Shown here: positions 21,762 through 32,548 of the stretch, one piece after another
Layout of the letters: each line of letters starts with the position of its first letter
Numbering within the stretch: position 1 is the stretch's first letter
Source: Doryteuthis pealeii
Taxonomy: Eukaryota; Mollusca; Cephalopoda; Myopsida; Loliginidae
Assembly: GCA_023376005.1 (NCBI GenBank)
Contig: CM042145.1
Location: 20,158,647 to 20,222,646, forward strand
Direction: 5' to 3'
Length of the DNA stretch: 64,000 nucleotides
Notes under the pieces: model-generated
Told to the model about the DNA's origin: nothing
The model's database searches: none
The model's input: the letters and a program-made list of their open reading frames with translations, nothing else
Translations under genes and position numbers: made by a program

Positions 21762-21992
21762 CCCAATTCTGGACCTCTTGGGAATGTGGAGTACCCCTTC
21801 ATTGCCATTACTACCAGGTCTACTCTGACCCGGAGTGGTTAGTACCTATTAGGGTTCCATCTATGGGTTAAATAGATTTAAAAAAAGAATTGAATACCCA
21901 ACAAGAATGAATAAAACAAAAACGTTTTTGGCATAAAATAACCCAAGGGTTGACATACCATAAAATCCAACCAACTAACATCATATTAAAAA
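21762..21992 (+). repeat. LINE-tailed repeat family D, copy 3 (3' third)
   Basis: Shares 'ccaattctggacctcttggg', 'aatgtggagtaccccttc', 'ctctgacccggagtggtt' and 'tagggttccatctatgggtt' with copies 1 and 2. Its tail is the T2 variant: GGCATAAAATAACCCAAGGG, 'ttgacataccataaaat', CCAACCAACTAAC. Confidence 0.8.
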
Positions 21993-22149
21993 AAGAATTC
22001 ATTTTTAAATTTAAAAAAAATTTGAAATTGTCAATTTGATTTGAACATATTTCTAGGGTACCAAGATAGTCCAGTATTACAGAGTTCAATTCTCATTGGG
22101 TGCTCCCATACTTTTGGCCTTGTACCACAACTAACCTAAGCTTAATAAG

Positions 22150-22310
22150 TATTTACATTGTGTTGGATTATTTTAGGCATATAAGGTGTGCTGTAGACCA
22201 CCACTTAAACTTATAGACTCTGTGTGGGCGTGTGGATTCAATCAGCCAATCAACATGCACGAATACGTGGTTAGTTAAATATTTAATCGCTTTTTTTCGC
22301 AAAGTTTTTA
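22150..22310 (+). repeat. LTR-like repeat, copy 1
   Basis: Matches 43583-43740: TGTTGGATTATTT, 'gcatataaggtgtgctgta', CCACTTAAACTTATAGACTC, CAATCAGCCAATCAACATGC and 'gaatacgtggttagtt'. It has a TATAAG box and a CCAAT-type motif. Two copies with a promoter-like core suggest a retroelement terminal repeat. Ends and target duplications could not be fixed. Confidence 0.4.
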
Positions 22311-22797
22311 AAAAATTTTTTAAGTATATATTTATATATATAGTTTCTTCTCTTTCTACACTCACCAGAGAAAGAATCTGCTTTGATCCATGGAGACTCT
22401 CAAATACAAAAGTATTAGTTGTAACTTGCTGAATGATCTCTCACAGCTTGCAATGGTTAGCATTAGATTTTGCATAAAATTCTAGACTACCCCCCACCCC
22501 CCAGCTTAATGTGATTAATGATCCTACTGCCAGTACCTCTCAGTGGCGCCCGGGGCACGTGCCAATGCTTGTAGATAGGCCACAAAATACAGCCGACTTC
22601 TTTGCCACAGATTTTTCACCAATGAGTATATGTGACTATACTCTGGATTGGTAGGTAACGGGTTTATAGACTTTCAATAGATTTTGTCTGCTTTAACCAA
22701 TATTTAAAAATTTTTTAACAATGGTTATTCATTTTTGTATGTTTTAAAAAAAAAAAATTTTTATTTTGCTCCATCTGTGTGCTACTGATATTATTTT

Positions 22798-22842
22798 TGT
22801 TGGTATGGCATATCAACCCTTTTTGGTCATTTAATGCCACAT
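22798..22842 (-). repeat. LINE-type tail fragment (T1), minus strand
   Basis: Reads on the minus strand as GGCATTAAATGACC followed by GGTTGATATGCCATACC. This is the tail seen on family D and on the LINE at 19545. No body is attached. Confidence 0.55.
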
Positions 22843-22989
22843 TAAGTCATTTTGATGAAGGTTTCTATGTTCAAGTTTTGAACTCTTTACCTTCTTTAAA
22901 CACTCACAGCGGCTCTATCACCACTGAGATCCTGCCATAAAACTGCTCACAGCAGCTCTCGCATGTGTCACTTGTTTACACTGAAAAAA

Positions 22990-23365
22990 AAATCACTAAT
23001 AATAGGACTTTATTTTGAATAGAATGAGTTCTGAGGTGAGTAGATAGTGAACTTTGAAATATCCATCTTACAGGTAACAAAAAATACCAAGAAAATTTTG
23101 GTAAAGTCGTGGGGGGGAATTTCATAGGCAAAGAGTTAACCATAAGTTGGATGCTCTACCGACTGAGCTAAATCGGCCCTTAGTTCATTATAATTGAACA
23201 GAAGGACTCAAATTGAAATAATAATAGGACTTTACTTGAATAGAAGGAGTTGTGAGGTGAATAGACAGTGAACTTTGAAATATCCCATCAGACAGGTAAA
23301 AAATACCAATAAAATTTGGTGCAGCCCTGGAGGAAATTTGGTAACCAAAGAGTTAATATCTTCAA
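22990..23365 (-). repeat. Repeat family Q, two tandem copies, with a SINE A head between
   Basis: Two copies (about 22990-23145 and 23215-23365) share AATAGGACTTTA..TTGAATAGAA, 'gtgaactttgaaatatcc', 'acaggtaa', 'aaataccaa' and 'caaagagttaac'. Between them, 23148-23180 is the first ~33 bases of SINE A on the minus strand (GGGCCGATTTAGCTCAG). A plus-strand copy at 53559-53733 is likewise joined directly to a SINE A head. Q therefore seems to be the fixed 5' neighbour of that SINE copy and to have been duplicated with it. Confidence 0.65.
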
Positions 23366-23439
23366 ATTCACATGAATAATTTTCATTAACTTCATGTGTA
23401 TTAATAAATACAGATGGTTGACCCTCAACCACAGCCTTC

Positions 23440-23690
23440 TAGCACCTGTAGTTTCTAGTGCTTGACATGATTGATTGGATGGGGCCTCACTGAATGCCTG
23501 TCTAGCCCAAGTAAGAGCCGAAGTGGTGTGTTGCATGTCATGGAATCACTTAGTACGTGTCACAAACCGCTCAACCACCATGATCCTGTCCTCAGGCATT
23601 ATGTGTGTCGCCTCCCATGGCCAACAGGTGGCCCCATTGAGGTGGTCTTACCCCCTTTGCAGAGGTGCAGTTGGCATATTATACACTCCC
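23440..23690 (-). repeat. LINE-tailed repeat family D, copy 4 (5' part)
   Basis: On the minus strand it has GCCAACTGCACCTCTGCAAA, 'caatggggccacctgttggc', 'gtggttgagcggtttgtg' and CTTGGGCTAGACAGGC, matching the 5' half of copy 1. It lacks the 3' half and tail. The two overlapping plus-strand frames are shadows. Confidence 0.75.
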
Positions 23691-23691
23691 A

Positions 23692-23864
23692 GTACAAATA
23701 TTTGGTTATTTCCTATAAGTCCAACATAAACAAAGGAGAACCACTCTTGACTGATTAATTATTTATTTATTTTCCCATTAAACTAACCCTAAATTTATCC
23801 GTCAAGAGTGGTTCCCCTTTGTTTGTGTTGGACTTAAAGGAAATAACCAAATATTGGTTGTACA
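23692..23864. mobile_element. MITE N, ~58-bp inverted arms
   Basis: Left arm TACAAATATTTGGTTATTTC, 'aagtccaacataaacaaagg', 'gaaccactcttgac'; the right arm is its reverse complement. About 173 bp in total with an AT-rich centre. It directly abuts family D copy 4. Confidence 0.75.
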
Positions 23865-23969
23865 AGCTAAAAGATATCTATATCTGCTACTTGGTTAAAT
23901 TAATGTTTTATAACTGAGTCATTTTTGAATTTAAGTTTTTCTTATCTTTAGTTTGTTTCCATACAAATT

Positions 23970-24135
23970 TTGGGAAAAGTTCAGTTATTTAACTATTTTC
24001 AGTTAGTCAAATAACTGAAATAGTCAAATATTTTGGGAAAAGTTCAGTTATTTAACTATTTTCAGTTAGTCAAATAACTGAAATAGTCAAATATTTCAGT
24101 TATTTGACTATTTTGGGAAAAGTTTAGTTATTTAA
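23970..24135. repeat. Short interlocked direct and inverted repeats
   Basis: TTTTGGGAAAAGTTCAGTTA and AGTCAAATAACTGAAATAGT recur two to three times in both orientations over about 160 bases. It is a small foldback minisatellite. Confidence 0.7.
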
Positions 24136-24379
24136 TTATTTCAAGATGATCTTAGGGTTGAATGAAAAACTGGTACTTACTTTTCCTATCCACTTTTCTC
24201 TATATCTTCAATAAAAATAAGTTTGCCAAAAGTTGGTGAGTTTTACTAATGTTCATTATTATTATTATTAATTTCATACTTTATTTACTCTATACAAAAA
24301 CAAACAAGACTGTTTTGTTTGGTGAGATGCTGCATATATTAATTTGAGATGTGCTATTTTATAGAGTAAAAAAAAAAAA

Positions 24380-24705
24380 TATTTCTCTGAATTTTTTAGA
24401 AGAGGCTTGATAATTAGTATTATTTGGATAATTCAGACTATTGTCCTCATCTTTATTGTTATCTGCACTATTTCTCTGAATTTTTTAGATGAGGCTTGAT
24501 AATTAGTATTATTCGAACTATTGTCCTCATCTTTATTGTTATCTGTCAACATTTTGGCAATGTGCCCTCCGGCCTTATTAAGGTATTTCTTGTCGGAGAA
24601 GAAATACCTGACGAAGGCCAGAGGGCACATTTGCTGAAATGTTGTACAGATAACAATAAAAATGAGGACAATAGTCTGAACAATTCAAATAATACTAAAA
24701 AAAAA
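24380..24705. mobile_element. Foldback element family E, copy 2
   Basis: The left arm is partly duplicated: TATTTCTCTGAATTTTTTAG and GACTATTGTCCTCATCTTTA occur twice (about 24380-24460 and 24466-24545). It then runs to CCTCCGGCCTTATTAAGGTA. The right arm begins GAAATACCTGACGAAGGCC and ends GAGGACAATAGTCTGAAC. The loop is almost absent, so the two arms nearly touch. Confidence 0.8.
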
Positions 24706-25136
24706 TGTTTTATTAAAAAGAACTGGTTGTAGAGTCTATCTAAATTGGGATGCAAATTATCTATATCAATCTATATCAATGAAATCTTACATTTTTATAC
24801 ATTCATATTGCTCATCTTTGCAGTAAGCTTCTTTTTTTTTTCTTTTTTCATGTACTCTAATATCATCTGGGACTGAGTTTTAATCAAACCATCATCAGGG
24901 CTTAACTTAGTTAATAATTGAGAATCATACAAAAAGAAATTGGTATAAAACAAGCAAAAGTTTGTAAGCCTTAATTCACAATGTTAGAAGGCTCAACTTG
25001 GCAACCGAAGAAAAAAAAAAGGATTTTACATTTCCTAAAAGAAGTGGGATTTTACTCAAAAATATAGGTAATTTAACAATAGTTAAAATCTATACATATA
25101 CATATATTTCTCTACCAAACTACCGCTACGAATCCA

Positions 25137-25200
25137 AAACTTAGCATTAAATGACCCACCGAGGTTGATATGCCATAAAACAAAACAAAACAAACCCTCT
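25137..25200 (+). repeat. LINE-type tail fragment (T1)
   Basis: AGCATTAAATGACCCACCGA, 'ggttgatatgccataaaac' then AAAACAAAAC. Only the tail is present, as expected for an extremely 5'-truncated LINE or SINE. Confidence 0.7.
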
Positions 25201-25227
25201 CTTGATTTTCTGAAATTTGTAGACTTC

Positions 25228-25515
25228 TATTTATGTTGAAAAAATAAATAAAGGAAAGAAAATGTTGAATGGATAAAAATTGTTTATTGGAGTGCTGACA
25301 TGTGTTTTGACCGAGAGATTGTCCTTGTACACATTGTATTCTATTTATTATTATTTTAAATACAAAATAAAAATAATAATAAAAAATTTTTTAAAGTATA
25401 CAGAGAAACAGCCGTCATCAGAGCAAGATATTTGATATCAAATATCTTGCCCTCCAATAAACAATTTTTATCTATTCAACATTTTCTTTCCTTTATTTAT
25501 TTTTTCAACATATTC
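25228..25515. mobile_element. MITE M, ~60-bp inverted arms
   Basis: Left arm TATGTTGAAAAAATAAATAA, 'aggaaagaaaatgttgaat', 'ggataaaaattgtttattgg'; right arm is the reverse complement. The interior contains a perfect short palindrome, GATATTTGATATCAAATATC. About 288 bp. Confidence 0.75.
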
Positions 25516-26319
25516 TCGGGTTCACTTCCATTTTTCAATTTTCACTTCTATTTATATATCTAATGCAGCTTTTCTGTCACAACACTCCAGTTGATTGTGT
25601 GCCAGCACAGTCTCCACATTCCTATTTTGAGTTTTGGAACATAAACATTTTTATATGTTGCCAGCTGTCAAGAGGTGACCTTGGCATACCTTTTCCCACA
25701 TTTCAGTAAACTGTTTACAAAACACTGGCTGCTGAACTTCATAATATTTTATATTCACCATAATCCAAATGATTTTTGTCTCCGTTGTTTATGACTTGCA
25801 AACAAAAGAAATGTTTAAACATGCTGAGTTATTTTATTAGCATAAAGCTTGAAATTTTATTTTAAAACAATTTTTTACTGATATCCTACTAGCAAATATA
25901 TGCACCCTCCGTAGGGTGCAAGTATTTAAGTTTTAATGTAATACAATATCATATTAAATTAGAAAGGCTAATGAAACTAAATAAAAATGCAGATAAAAAG
26001 ATTTGAAACAGTATAATCGAAAAATAGAACAGCTGAAACTTACTCTTCGATTATTCTCATCTTTCATTGCTAAATTTTCCTAATTTAGTTAAATAGGAAG
26101 TAAAGAATAAAATTAGTTATTTCTTGTTTCTTTTAAGATTTATCCCCCAAAATTTTGCTCATATTCGTTAAGATAAAACCAAACAATTAGAAATCAAAAA
26201 TACTAACCACATATTTATCAAAATCAAATATTTGATATCAATATGCAAATTAGCCTTCCCGTTCACACTTTAAACTGCTATATTGTTGTATATATAAATA
26301 CAATTGTATGTTATTAGTA
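25516..26319. other. No supported feature
   Basis: AT-rich spacer. CACCCTCCGTAGGGTGC at about 25905 is a small GC hairpin, possibly a repeat edge. Confidence 0.4.
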
Positions 26320-26930
26320 TGTAGATATGATCAACAGTGGCTTCGGCCTCTGGACCATTGATATAATTAACGGCGTCGATCCCAGGGGGCCATCCCCCCA
26401 GGCAACACCTGCCCCCTTGATTTAAAGGGGCAGGGCTGGGTTTATTGCCCAGTGCCTGAGGCACCCCCCTTGAGCGGGAATGCCGACGGGATCGACGCAA
26501 TTTTTCACCCGCCACCCCATGAGTCTCGGCTTGTGGGTGGTCCCACATAAATAGGGCCTTTGTGCCTGACCTGTACAAGTGGGGTACGTGGAAAATATCA
26601 AGTAGATATGATCAACATATCTAACTCCGGTTTTGACCGGGGGTCCAGTGAGCTTTGGCCACTGGACCTTACAAGTTAATAGCATTGATCCCAGGGGGCT
26701 ATCCCCCCTGGCTACACCTGCCCCCTTGACTTAAAGAGGCAGGACTAGGTTTATTGCCCAGTGCCTGAGGCGCCCCCTTTGAGGGGGAAATGCTGACGGG
26801 ATGAACGCATTTTTTTCACACACCACCCATGAGTCTTGGCTTGTGGTTGGTCCCACATTAATAGGGCCTTGTGCCTAACCCGTACATGTGGTAAATATCT
26901 AGTATGTAGATATGGCCAACAGTATTAATA
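26320..26930 (-). repeat. GC-rich repeat family R, two tandem copies
   Basis: Two ~300-bp units share GATCCCAGGGGGCCATCCCC, 'ggcaacacctgcccccttga', 'gggtttattgcccagtgcct', 'tgagtctcggcttgtgg', 'ggtcccacataaatagggcc' and 'gtagatatg'. Their composition is strikingly GC-rich for this window. A related piece in the opposite orientation lies at 55420-55610. The minus-strand frames at 26270-26685 lie wholly inside the repeat. Family unknown; a SINE-like origin is possible. Confidence 0.7.
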
Positions 26931-27542
26931 ATGTAAGACAATTTTATTTATAATTACAGTTTAAATAAAAATAAAATCATGGGCAATGTGACATTAATAA
27001 GTAAGGGAATTGTGACTTGAATAGTAATGTAGGTTCGGTTACAGACAAATACACAATCTCCATTATAATAAGATTTATCACTTTGATTTTTTTTAATTTT
27101 ATCATCTTAATAGTCTTATGCAAAATTTGTATAGGATTAAATTATTTCAAATTATTGCAAATGTAACTTATAAACTATTAAAATACATCTCAATTGTTCT
27201 TAAACATTTTTGGTGTAGTGCATTTGGCAACTAATTTCATGGCTGTAATGCACTTTAGACCATAAGAAAAAAAAAATTGAAGTCTTTACAATAATTGTAT
27301 TGTTGAACAAAGTCGGAAGAGGTTACCCTGCCGATCCTGGTCGAGTAGATAAACTTGCTTTTTTGCTTATTATATCAGTACTCTTAAATTTCAAAGGTAA
27401 AAGAACCATGCCTAAGGGCAAGTTTTGGATTTGCAGAGACTTATGCCTGAATATTCCAAGACTGCTGCATTTCTTTTAATATTTGATCATAAAAATTCAT
27501 GAAAATCAAATTTACCTTTGTTATTTGTTAGATAATTAAACA
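26931..27542. other. AT-rich sequence with one arm of family J
   Basis: At 27033-27082 (minus) lies CTTATTATAATGGAGATTGT followed by 'gtctgtaaccgaac'. This is the arm motif of the MITE at 35214-35868. Otherwise nothing is seen. Confidence 0.5.
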
Positions 27543-28068
27543 AATTATTTTAAAAGGAGGTGAAAGAATATAGAGAAACTTAAGGGCCCTTTCGACCAGT
27601 GCATTTTCAAAGGTTCTACAACCGGTAGATCGTTTAAAAGTCAAAGTGTATAAATTGGGTAAAAGGGGAATCGGACAATGTTGGAGCAACAAGAAGGGGA
27701 GAAAGAAAATCCCTTCACGTTACTCCAATTTCAGCAACAACATCCCCAGCAAATAACGTCAGGGAATGTTTTAGACGCTGTTGCCTACACAAGACCGAGC
27801 AGTGAAGAAAAATTGCAACTGCCTCGAGGACATGGAGATGGTGGTTTGACCTAGCCTTGTGTGGTATGGAAAATTGCTGATCACTGTAGTTGATTCTGCA
27901 GCTATTTAAACTGCACAGGTGATCACCAATGGCTGAGTCCTGCCTATTTTACCCAATTTATACACTTTGACTTTTAAACGATCTACTGGTTGTAGAACTT
28001 TTGAAAATGCACCAGTCGAAAGGGCCCTTAAGTTTCTCTATTTTCTTTCCCCTTCTTTTTAAAATAAT
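27543..28068. mobile_element. MITE H, ~120-bp inverted arms
   Basis: Left arm AACTTAAGGGCCCTTTCGAC, 'agtgcattttcaaaggttct', 'acaaccggtagatcgtttaa', 'aagtcaaagtgtataaattg'; right arm is its reverse complement. About 526 bp. The GC-richer centre has no repeat or frame that I recognise. Flanks are too AT-rich to fix a target duplication. Confidence 0.8.
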
Positions 28069-28518
28069 TAATTTAATTAGCTGATCACCAAATAGAGCCT
28101 GATATTATTTAAACTTTTATATATATATATATATATTTATTTATTTTTTATTTAAATTTTTTTTTTTAAACTCTGTCTTTAAATCCTGCCATGTTATTTG
28201 AAAATTGTGAGAAATATTTTCTGAATGCTTATATGTAATTAACAAATTGACGCAAATGTTTTTTAACCTGCATAAAATAAGTGTGTGATTTAATTTTTAA
28301 TCCTAAATAGCACTAAATGTTTTTATTTATAGTAATATTCACTGCCATCAAACACTGCTACTCAACTTATATCACCATTATTGCTATTAATGCCATTGGT
28401 ATTAGATATTAAATAAGTTACAAATGGATATTTAGTTTAATCTGGAAAAAAAAACACAAGTATGGTACATACACTGAGAAATGAACTCACTGTATTACTC
28501 CCCCCCCACACACACATA
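28069..28518. other. AT-rich spacer with (TA)n and poly-C
   Basis: Short (TA)n near 28118-28135 and a C run at 28500-28507. Nothing else seen. Confidence 0.45.
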
Positions 28519-29071
28519 TGCACACATACATGTATATTATTACTGTACACTATTCATGTTCCTGACACTAATACATTATTCTCTGTACTAGACATGAGAC
28601 TTTGATGAGTTGTGGTGCACCTGAGCACTGTACACATACATGTATATTATTACTGTACGCTATTCATGTTCCTGACACTAATACATTATTCTCTGTACTA
28701 GACATGAGACTTTGATGAGTTGTGGTGCACCTGAGCACTGTACACATACATGTATATTATTACTGTAAGCTATTCATGTTCCTGACACTAATACATTATT
28801 CTCTGTACTAGACGTGAGACTTTGATGAGTTATGGTGCACCTGAGCACTGTACATATACATGTATATTATTACTGTACACTATTCATGTTCTTGACACTA
28901 ATACATTATTCTCTGTACTAGACGTGAGACTTTGAGTTGTGGTGCACCCGAGCACTGTACATATACATGTATATTATTACTGTAAGCTATTCATGTTCCT
29001 GACACTAATACATTATTCTCTGTACTAGACATGAGACTTTGATGAGTTGTGGTGCACCTGAGCACTGTACA
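28519..29071 (+). repeat. Tandem array (five 110-bp units) of a LINE 3' UTR
   Basis: The unit is TACATGTATATTATTACTGT, 'gctattcatgttcctgacac', 'taatacattattctctgtac', 'tagacatgagactttgatga', 'gttgtggtgcacctgagcac'. The word CCTGACACTA recurs at 28561, 28671, 28781, 28891 and 28998, giving a period of 110 (one unit 107). A single copy of this unit is the 3' UTR of the LINE end at 47147-47512. Both arrays end ACACAATAAA then (ATT)n. Confidence 0.85.
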
Positions 29072-29096
29072 CAATAAATTTCATTATTTCATTATT

Positions 29097-29335
29097 ATTA
29101 TAATGCTCTATTGAGGTGTGTGGTTAACATCTTAGAAATGGACATGTCGACCAGAGTTCAAATCCCATATGAAGCTTTTTGCATTTCACTTTTGTGCTAA
29201 TTCCCTTGAGAAAGGCATGAATATCTGTTCTTTCCCCTTCTATGAGTAAATAGTAGGGTGGACTGGGCTCTTTAGCCTTGGTACAGCAACTGGTTTAGGA
29301 GAAGGAAAACTGATTTTAAATCAGTTGTACTCTGC
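29097..29335 (+). repeat. tRNA-derived SINE family B, copy 3
   Basis: GTGTGTGGTTAACATCTTAG (box-A region), CAGAGTTCAAATCCC (box B), TTGCATTTCAC, 'cttgagaaaggcatgaat', 'tgagtaaatagtagggtgga' and 'aggagaaggaaaactgat'. The end tail is lost where foldback family E sequence begins. Confidence 0.75.
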
Positions 29336-29394
29336 TTAAAAAAGAAATTGATCTCGGGAATCTTCTCTTTGAACTCAGGAGCCAAGAAGGTTCC

Positions 29395-29516
29395 CAAGTC
29401 CAACAAGAAATACCTGAAGAAGGCTGGAGAGCACATTGGCCAAAATGTTGTGTAGATAACAATAAAGATGAGGACAATAGTCCAAATTATCAAGCCTCAT
29501 CTCAAAAATTCAAAGA
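29395..29516. mobile_element. Foldback element family E, copy 3 (right arm only)
   Basis: AACAAGAAATACCTGAAGAA, 'ggctggagagcacattgg', 'ccaaaatgttgtgtagata', 'gatgaggacaatagtcc', 'tcaagcctcatctcaaaaat'. No left arm is nearby. Confidence 0.75.
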
Positions 29517-29529
29517 AATAACACATTTT

Positions 29530-30660
29530 TGTTTATTGATTCTCACTTATGTTGAACATGGAAACATGTATCTTATAATCTTCAATATATAATTAAATTT
29601 GGTCAAAGTTATTAAAAAAAAAAATATGACCAGATGCAAGTTAGACCTGATGTAGGCTGTAGAATGAACAAACCAAAATATATTGATCAAAATAACAAAA
29701 GTGAGGATACTAGTCATTCATTCACTGCTTTGCCTTAGAACATCTGTAGAACATTTTAGTGTCTGGTTAGCTTTGTCTGAAAGGTATTTCAACTGTCCAG
29801 ATAGCTTGGTTCGATTCTTTCAGTTGTAATAGTGCCAAAACTGTTCTTAATAACACTGCGATGTCCAAAAATCAAGATTAGTCTGTCGTTTGAGGCTGGG
29901 GGACTCGCTGTTGCCACTACAACGTCGGATATGAGCAAAGTCAAAATTGAATTTTATGTTCAAACCATAAATCAATCCGTAAATGTATTGTCAAGTAATG
30001 GTAGTAATAATTTTTTAAAAATTTACAAAAAAAAACATTAAAATTTACTCATCAAATGACTGTTCACTGAAAATAATAATGACTTTTTAAAAAAAAATTA
30101 GTTTTTAATTTTTAATTCTGAAATGTTTTAATTATTTAATAATAATGACTTTTAAAACAAAAAAATTATTTTTAATTCTGAGATGTTTTAATTATTTGGA
30201 CTATTGTCTTCATTTTACTATTTTTAAATTAATATTTCGACTAATAAATTCTTTGGGCTTCTTCAGGTGTATGCTGTAATCTGTTTTAGTACTTTAGTTG
30301 ATCTTAGTACTTCATTTTCTTTTTTCTTTTCTTTTTTTTTTTTTTTTTTTTTTTTCACCTCCTTAGAACAAAATCACACGTCCAGGAAAGCAAATTTATT
30401 ATAATTATTTAGTAAACATATACATTTGGCACAAAGTTGCAAGTCTAGAGCACCCAGTGAGGATCCAACTCACTACTCTGTAGTAAAAGTAGCTCACTAA
30501 CTATTACACCAGAACAATATGCACAAAGTTTATTATTGTGTCTTATTGTGTTGATACAGGAATGGAATTCATATGATCTGATATGGTTTGTTGTATACAC
30601 ATGTATGTATTGGTTAATATATTCCTGGCAGATATAAAGAAAAATAATTTGAATAATATC
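29530..30660. other. No supported gene
   Basis: AT-rich sequence. A ~65-base direct repeat, with AATAATAATGACTTTT and TTTTAATTCTGA(A/G)ATG, lies around 30075-30195. A poly-T run is at 30331-30355. The frames at 29832-30041 and 30445-30714 have no recognisable motif. Confidence 0.45.
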
Positions 30661-30745
30661 TATTAATAATGGAGATTCGCTTCCGGTTTTTGATGTTAAC
30701 AAAAACTGCGTCACTGCTTATGTCACATTACCCAACACATAATCC
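30661..30745 (+). repeat. Family J arm, solo
   Basis: ATTAATAATGGAGATTCG followed by 'ctgcgtcactgcttatgtc' ACA. It matches the left arm of 35214-35868 and the fragment at 41073-41130. Confidence 0.6.
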
Positions 30746-31109
30746 AATGTCATAACATAGAATAAATATACTCAAAATGTGAGCATGCAATGTTAGATAA
30801 TCCTCATTGTTTTCAATAAATAGATGCCCAGCGTTATATAATTTATATATAGATTGTTTTATTCTAAATATATTTAAAGTTATCAGAACTGTTTCCATTT
30901 CAAATTTTCTTTCTTTCTTTTCTTTTCACTCCTTTAATAAATTTGATGATTTTACATACTTATGGTACACACTCTATGACATTGAATTTTCAGCTCCCAT
31001 CCCTTCAGGCAATATCTTTCAAAAAATTATTTTTACATCACCCGGAAGGCCTCTTTTTATTTTGCTAGTAAATATAACCGAAAAAATAAGTAATTTAAAC
31101 AAAGCTATT

Positions 31110-31700
31110 CATTGTTGTTGTTGTTGGCATCCTTCCGTCTATGAGAGCCGATGGAGTAGTGTCCAATTTATTTTTTTTAAACTACATAGCCTGGGTGGGT
31201 TCATATGGAGGATGAGCTTTTGCCCAAGCAGCAAATCCCCTCTGCACACTGCCACAGTGATAGAAAGGAAAGGCAAGAAGCCAATGAAGTTTGGCAATGG
31301 TTGTGTCGCAGGAGTTGCTGGGTAGCACTGGATTTCAGCATCACACCACCTTAGGGACCCCGATTACTGATTTGTTTTAGGGGTTTACTCCTCTAGCCTT
31401 TCCTTGGGATGAGGTAAAGCTGCTAGGCAGCGGAGGTTTTGTATCGGACTTTTCCTGGTCTAAGGAGCCCCTTCTGACCGATTTGGGGATTTATGTACTG
31501 TCAGGGAGAGTTATCTCCCCCTAACGATTCAAACCGGAAACTCTCCAAAAAGGAGAAGGACAAAATACTGACAGCCAGAGACAAGAACCGGACCCGGTAT
31601 GTGACACGCATATTCTACATCAAGCCGAACTGAATCCAAAACCATCCCACTGTATTCCCTGTCAGTGAGAATAAATAAAACAAATATTGTTATTGTTAAC
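31110..31700. repeat. GC-rich unclassified insert
   Basis: Starts after TTGTTGTTGTTG with GGCATCCTTCCGTCTATGAG and contains GCAAATCCCCTCTGCACACT, 'gcaggagttgctgggtagc', 'tttcagcatcacaccacctt' and 'tgctaggcagcggaggtttt'. It looks like a conserved dispersed repeat, but no second copy was seen in this window. At about 31530-31633 a short frame of charged residues (KEKDKILTARDKNRTR) precedes a stop; its origin is unknown. The 172-codon frame ending at 31325 mixes AT-rich flank and this repeat and is not credible. Confidence 0.45.
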
Positions 31701-32511
31701 ATATTCCCTGTTTTTATTATCAATTCTGTATATCCTACATCTCGGGATATAACATGTACAAAGCCATGTCATATATTATGATTTTAATCTAGTATTCGAT
31801 TAAACGTTGAGATAATAATTTAGACAAATGTTCAACAAAATTTCTTACAAATCCTCTTTATACTGTACTACCCTGGATAGTGGGGGGGGGGGGGTCGGGC
31901 ATAAAGTTAGTCTTGCAGATCCATTATTACTGAATTGAAAGTTGGATCATCGCAGGATCCCCCATTAAAATCCCTATGCAGAAACAATCTTGTGTTGATC
32001 AGGCCTGGTGTGGCATCAAAAAAGAAAAAAAAAGTTCATAGACACTCTGAAAAAAAAAAAAAAAAAGTAATGTCTCCTATTTAAGATATCAAATAAATTT
32101 AAAAAATATCCATGCTGTTACTATTTAAATTTTCTTTTAATTATCTTCAGGAATGTATATATCAGTTCTTTATTAGTTTTGCTCAAAAAGCAAGATCTGG
32201 TGATAGTGAATGTGTATGTATATTTACTTTGTCATTAATTGTTTTCTTTTCATAGTTTCCTCCAGGCATACATTCACATATACATATGTACAGACTAATT
32301 GCCCTTTATATATGGATAGATGAAGACCACCCCTAGAACAAGAAATTGGATAGTCGAACCGATCCTTATAAGAAGAAAGGCATGAATGCCTAGAAGACTA
32401 CCTTTGCAATCACATTTTACGTATACGATGAAACACGTGTCAACAACTGAGCTGCTAGGAAACGCCAAACTGTGATGTCTTCTTTTTATAAAGATGTTAT
32501 TTGATCATTTT

Positions 32512-32515
<4 letters not shown>
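31701..32515. other. No supported feature
   Basis: AT-rich spacer with a G run at 31882-31893. Nothing recognisable as coding. Confidence 0.45.

Positions 32516-32548
<33 letters not shown>

Noticed and set aside
23471..23758. Two plus-strand frames of 84-95 codons
   Set aside because: They read the antisense strand of family D copy 4 and MITE N.
24885..24930. CTGATGATGG on the minus strand as a ribozyme core
   Set aside because: Lacks GAAAC and the expected stems.
25395..25450. CTGATGACGGC within MITE M as a ribozyme core
   Set aside because: No GAAA box at a usable distance.
28519..29071. CRISPR-like array (regular repeats)
   Set aside because: Repeats are 110 bp and contiguous without unique spacers, in a eukaryotic genome; it is a tandem LINE 3' UTR.
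30807..31325. 172-codon plus-strand frame
   Set aside because: Joins AT-rich low-complexity sequence to an inserted GC-rich repeat; no motif and no splice or promoter support.
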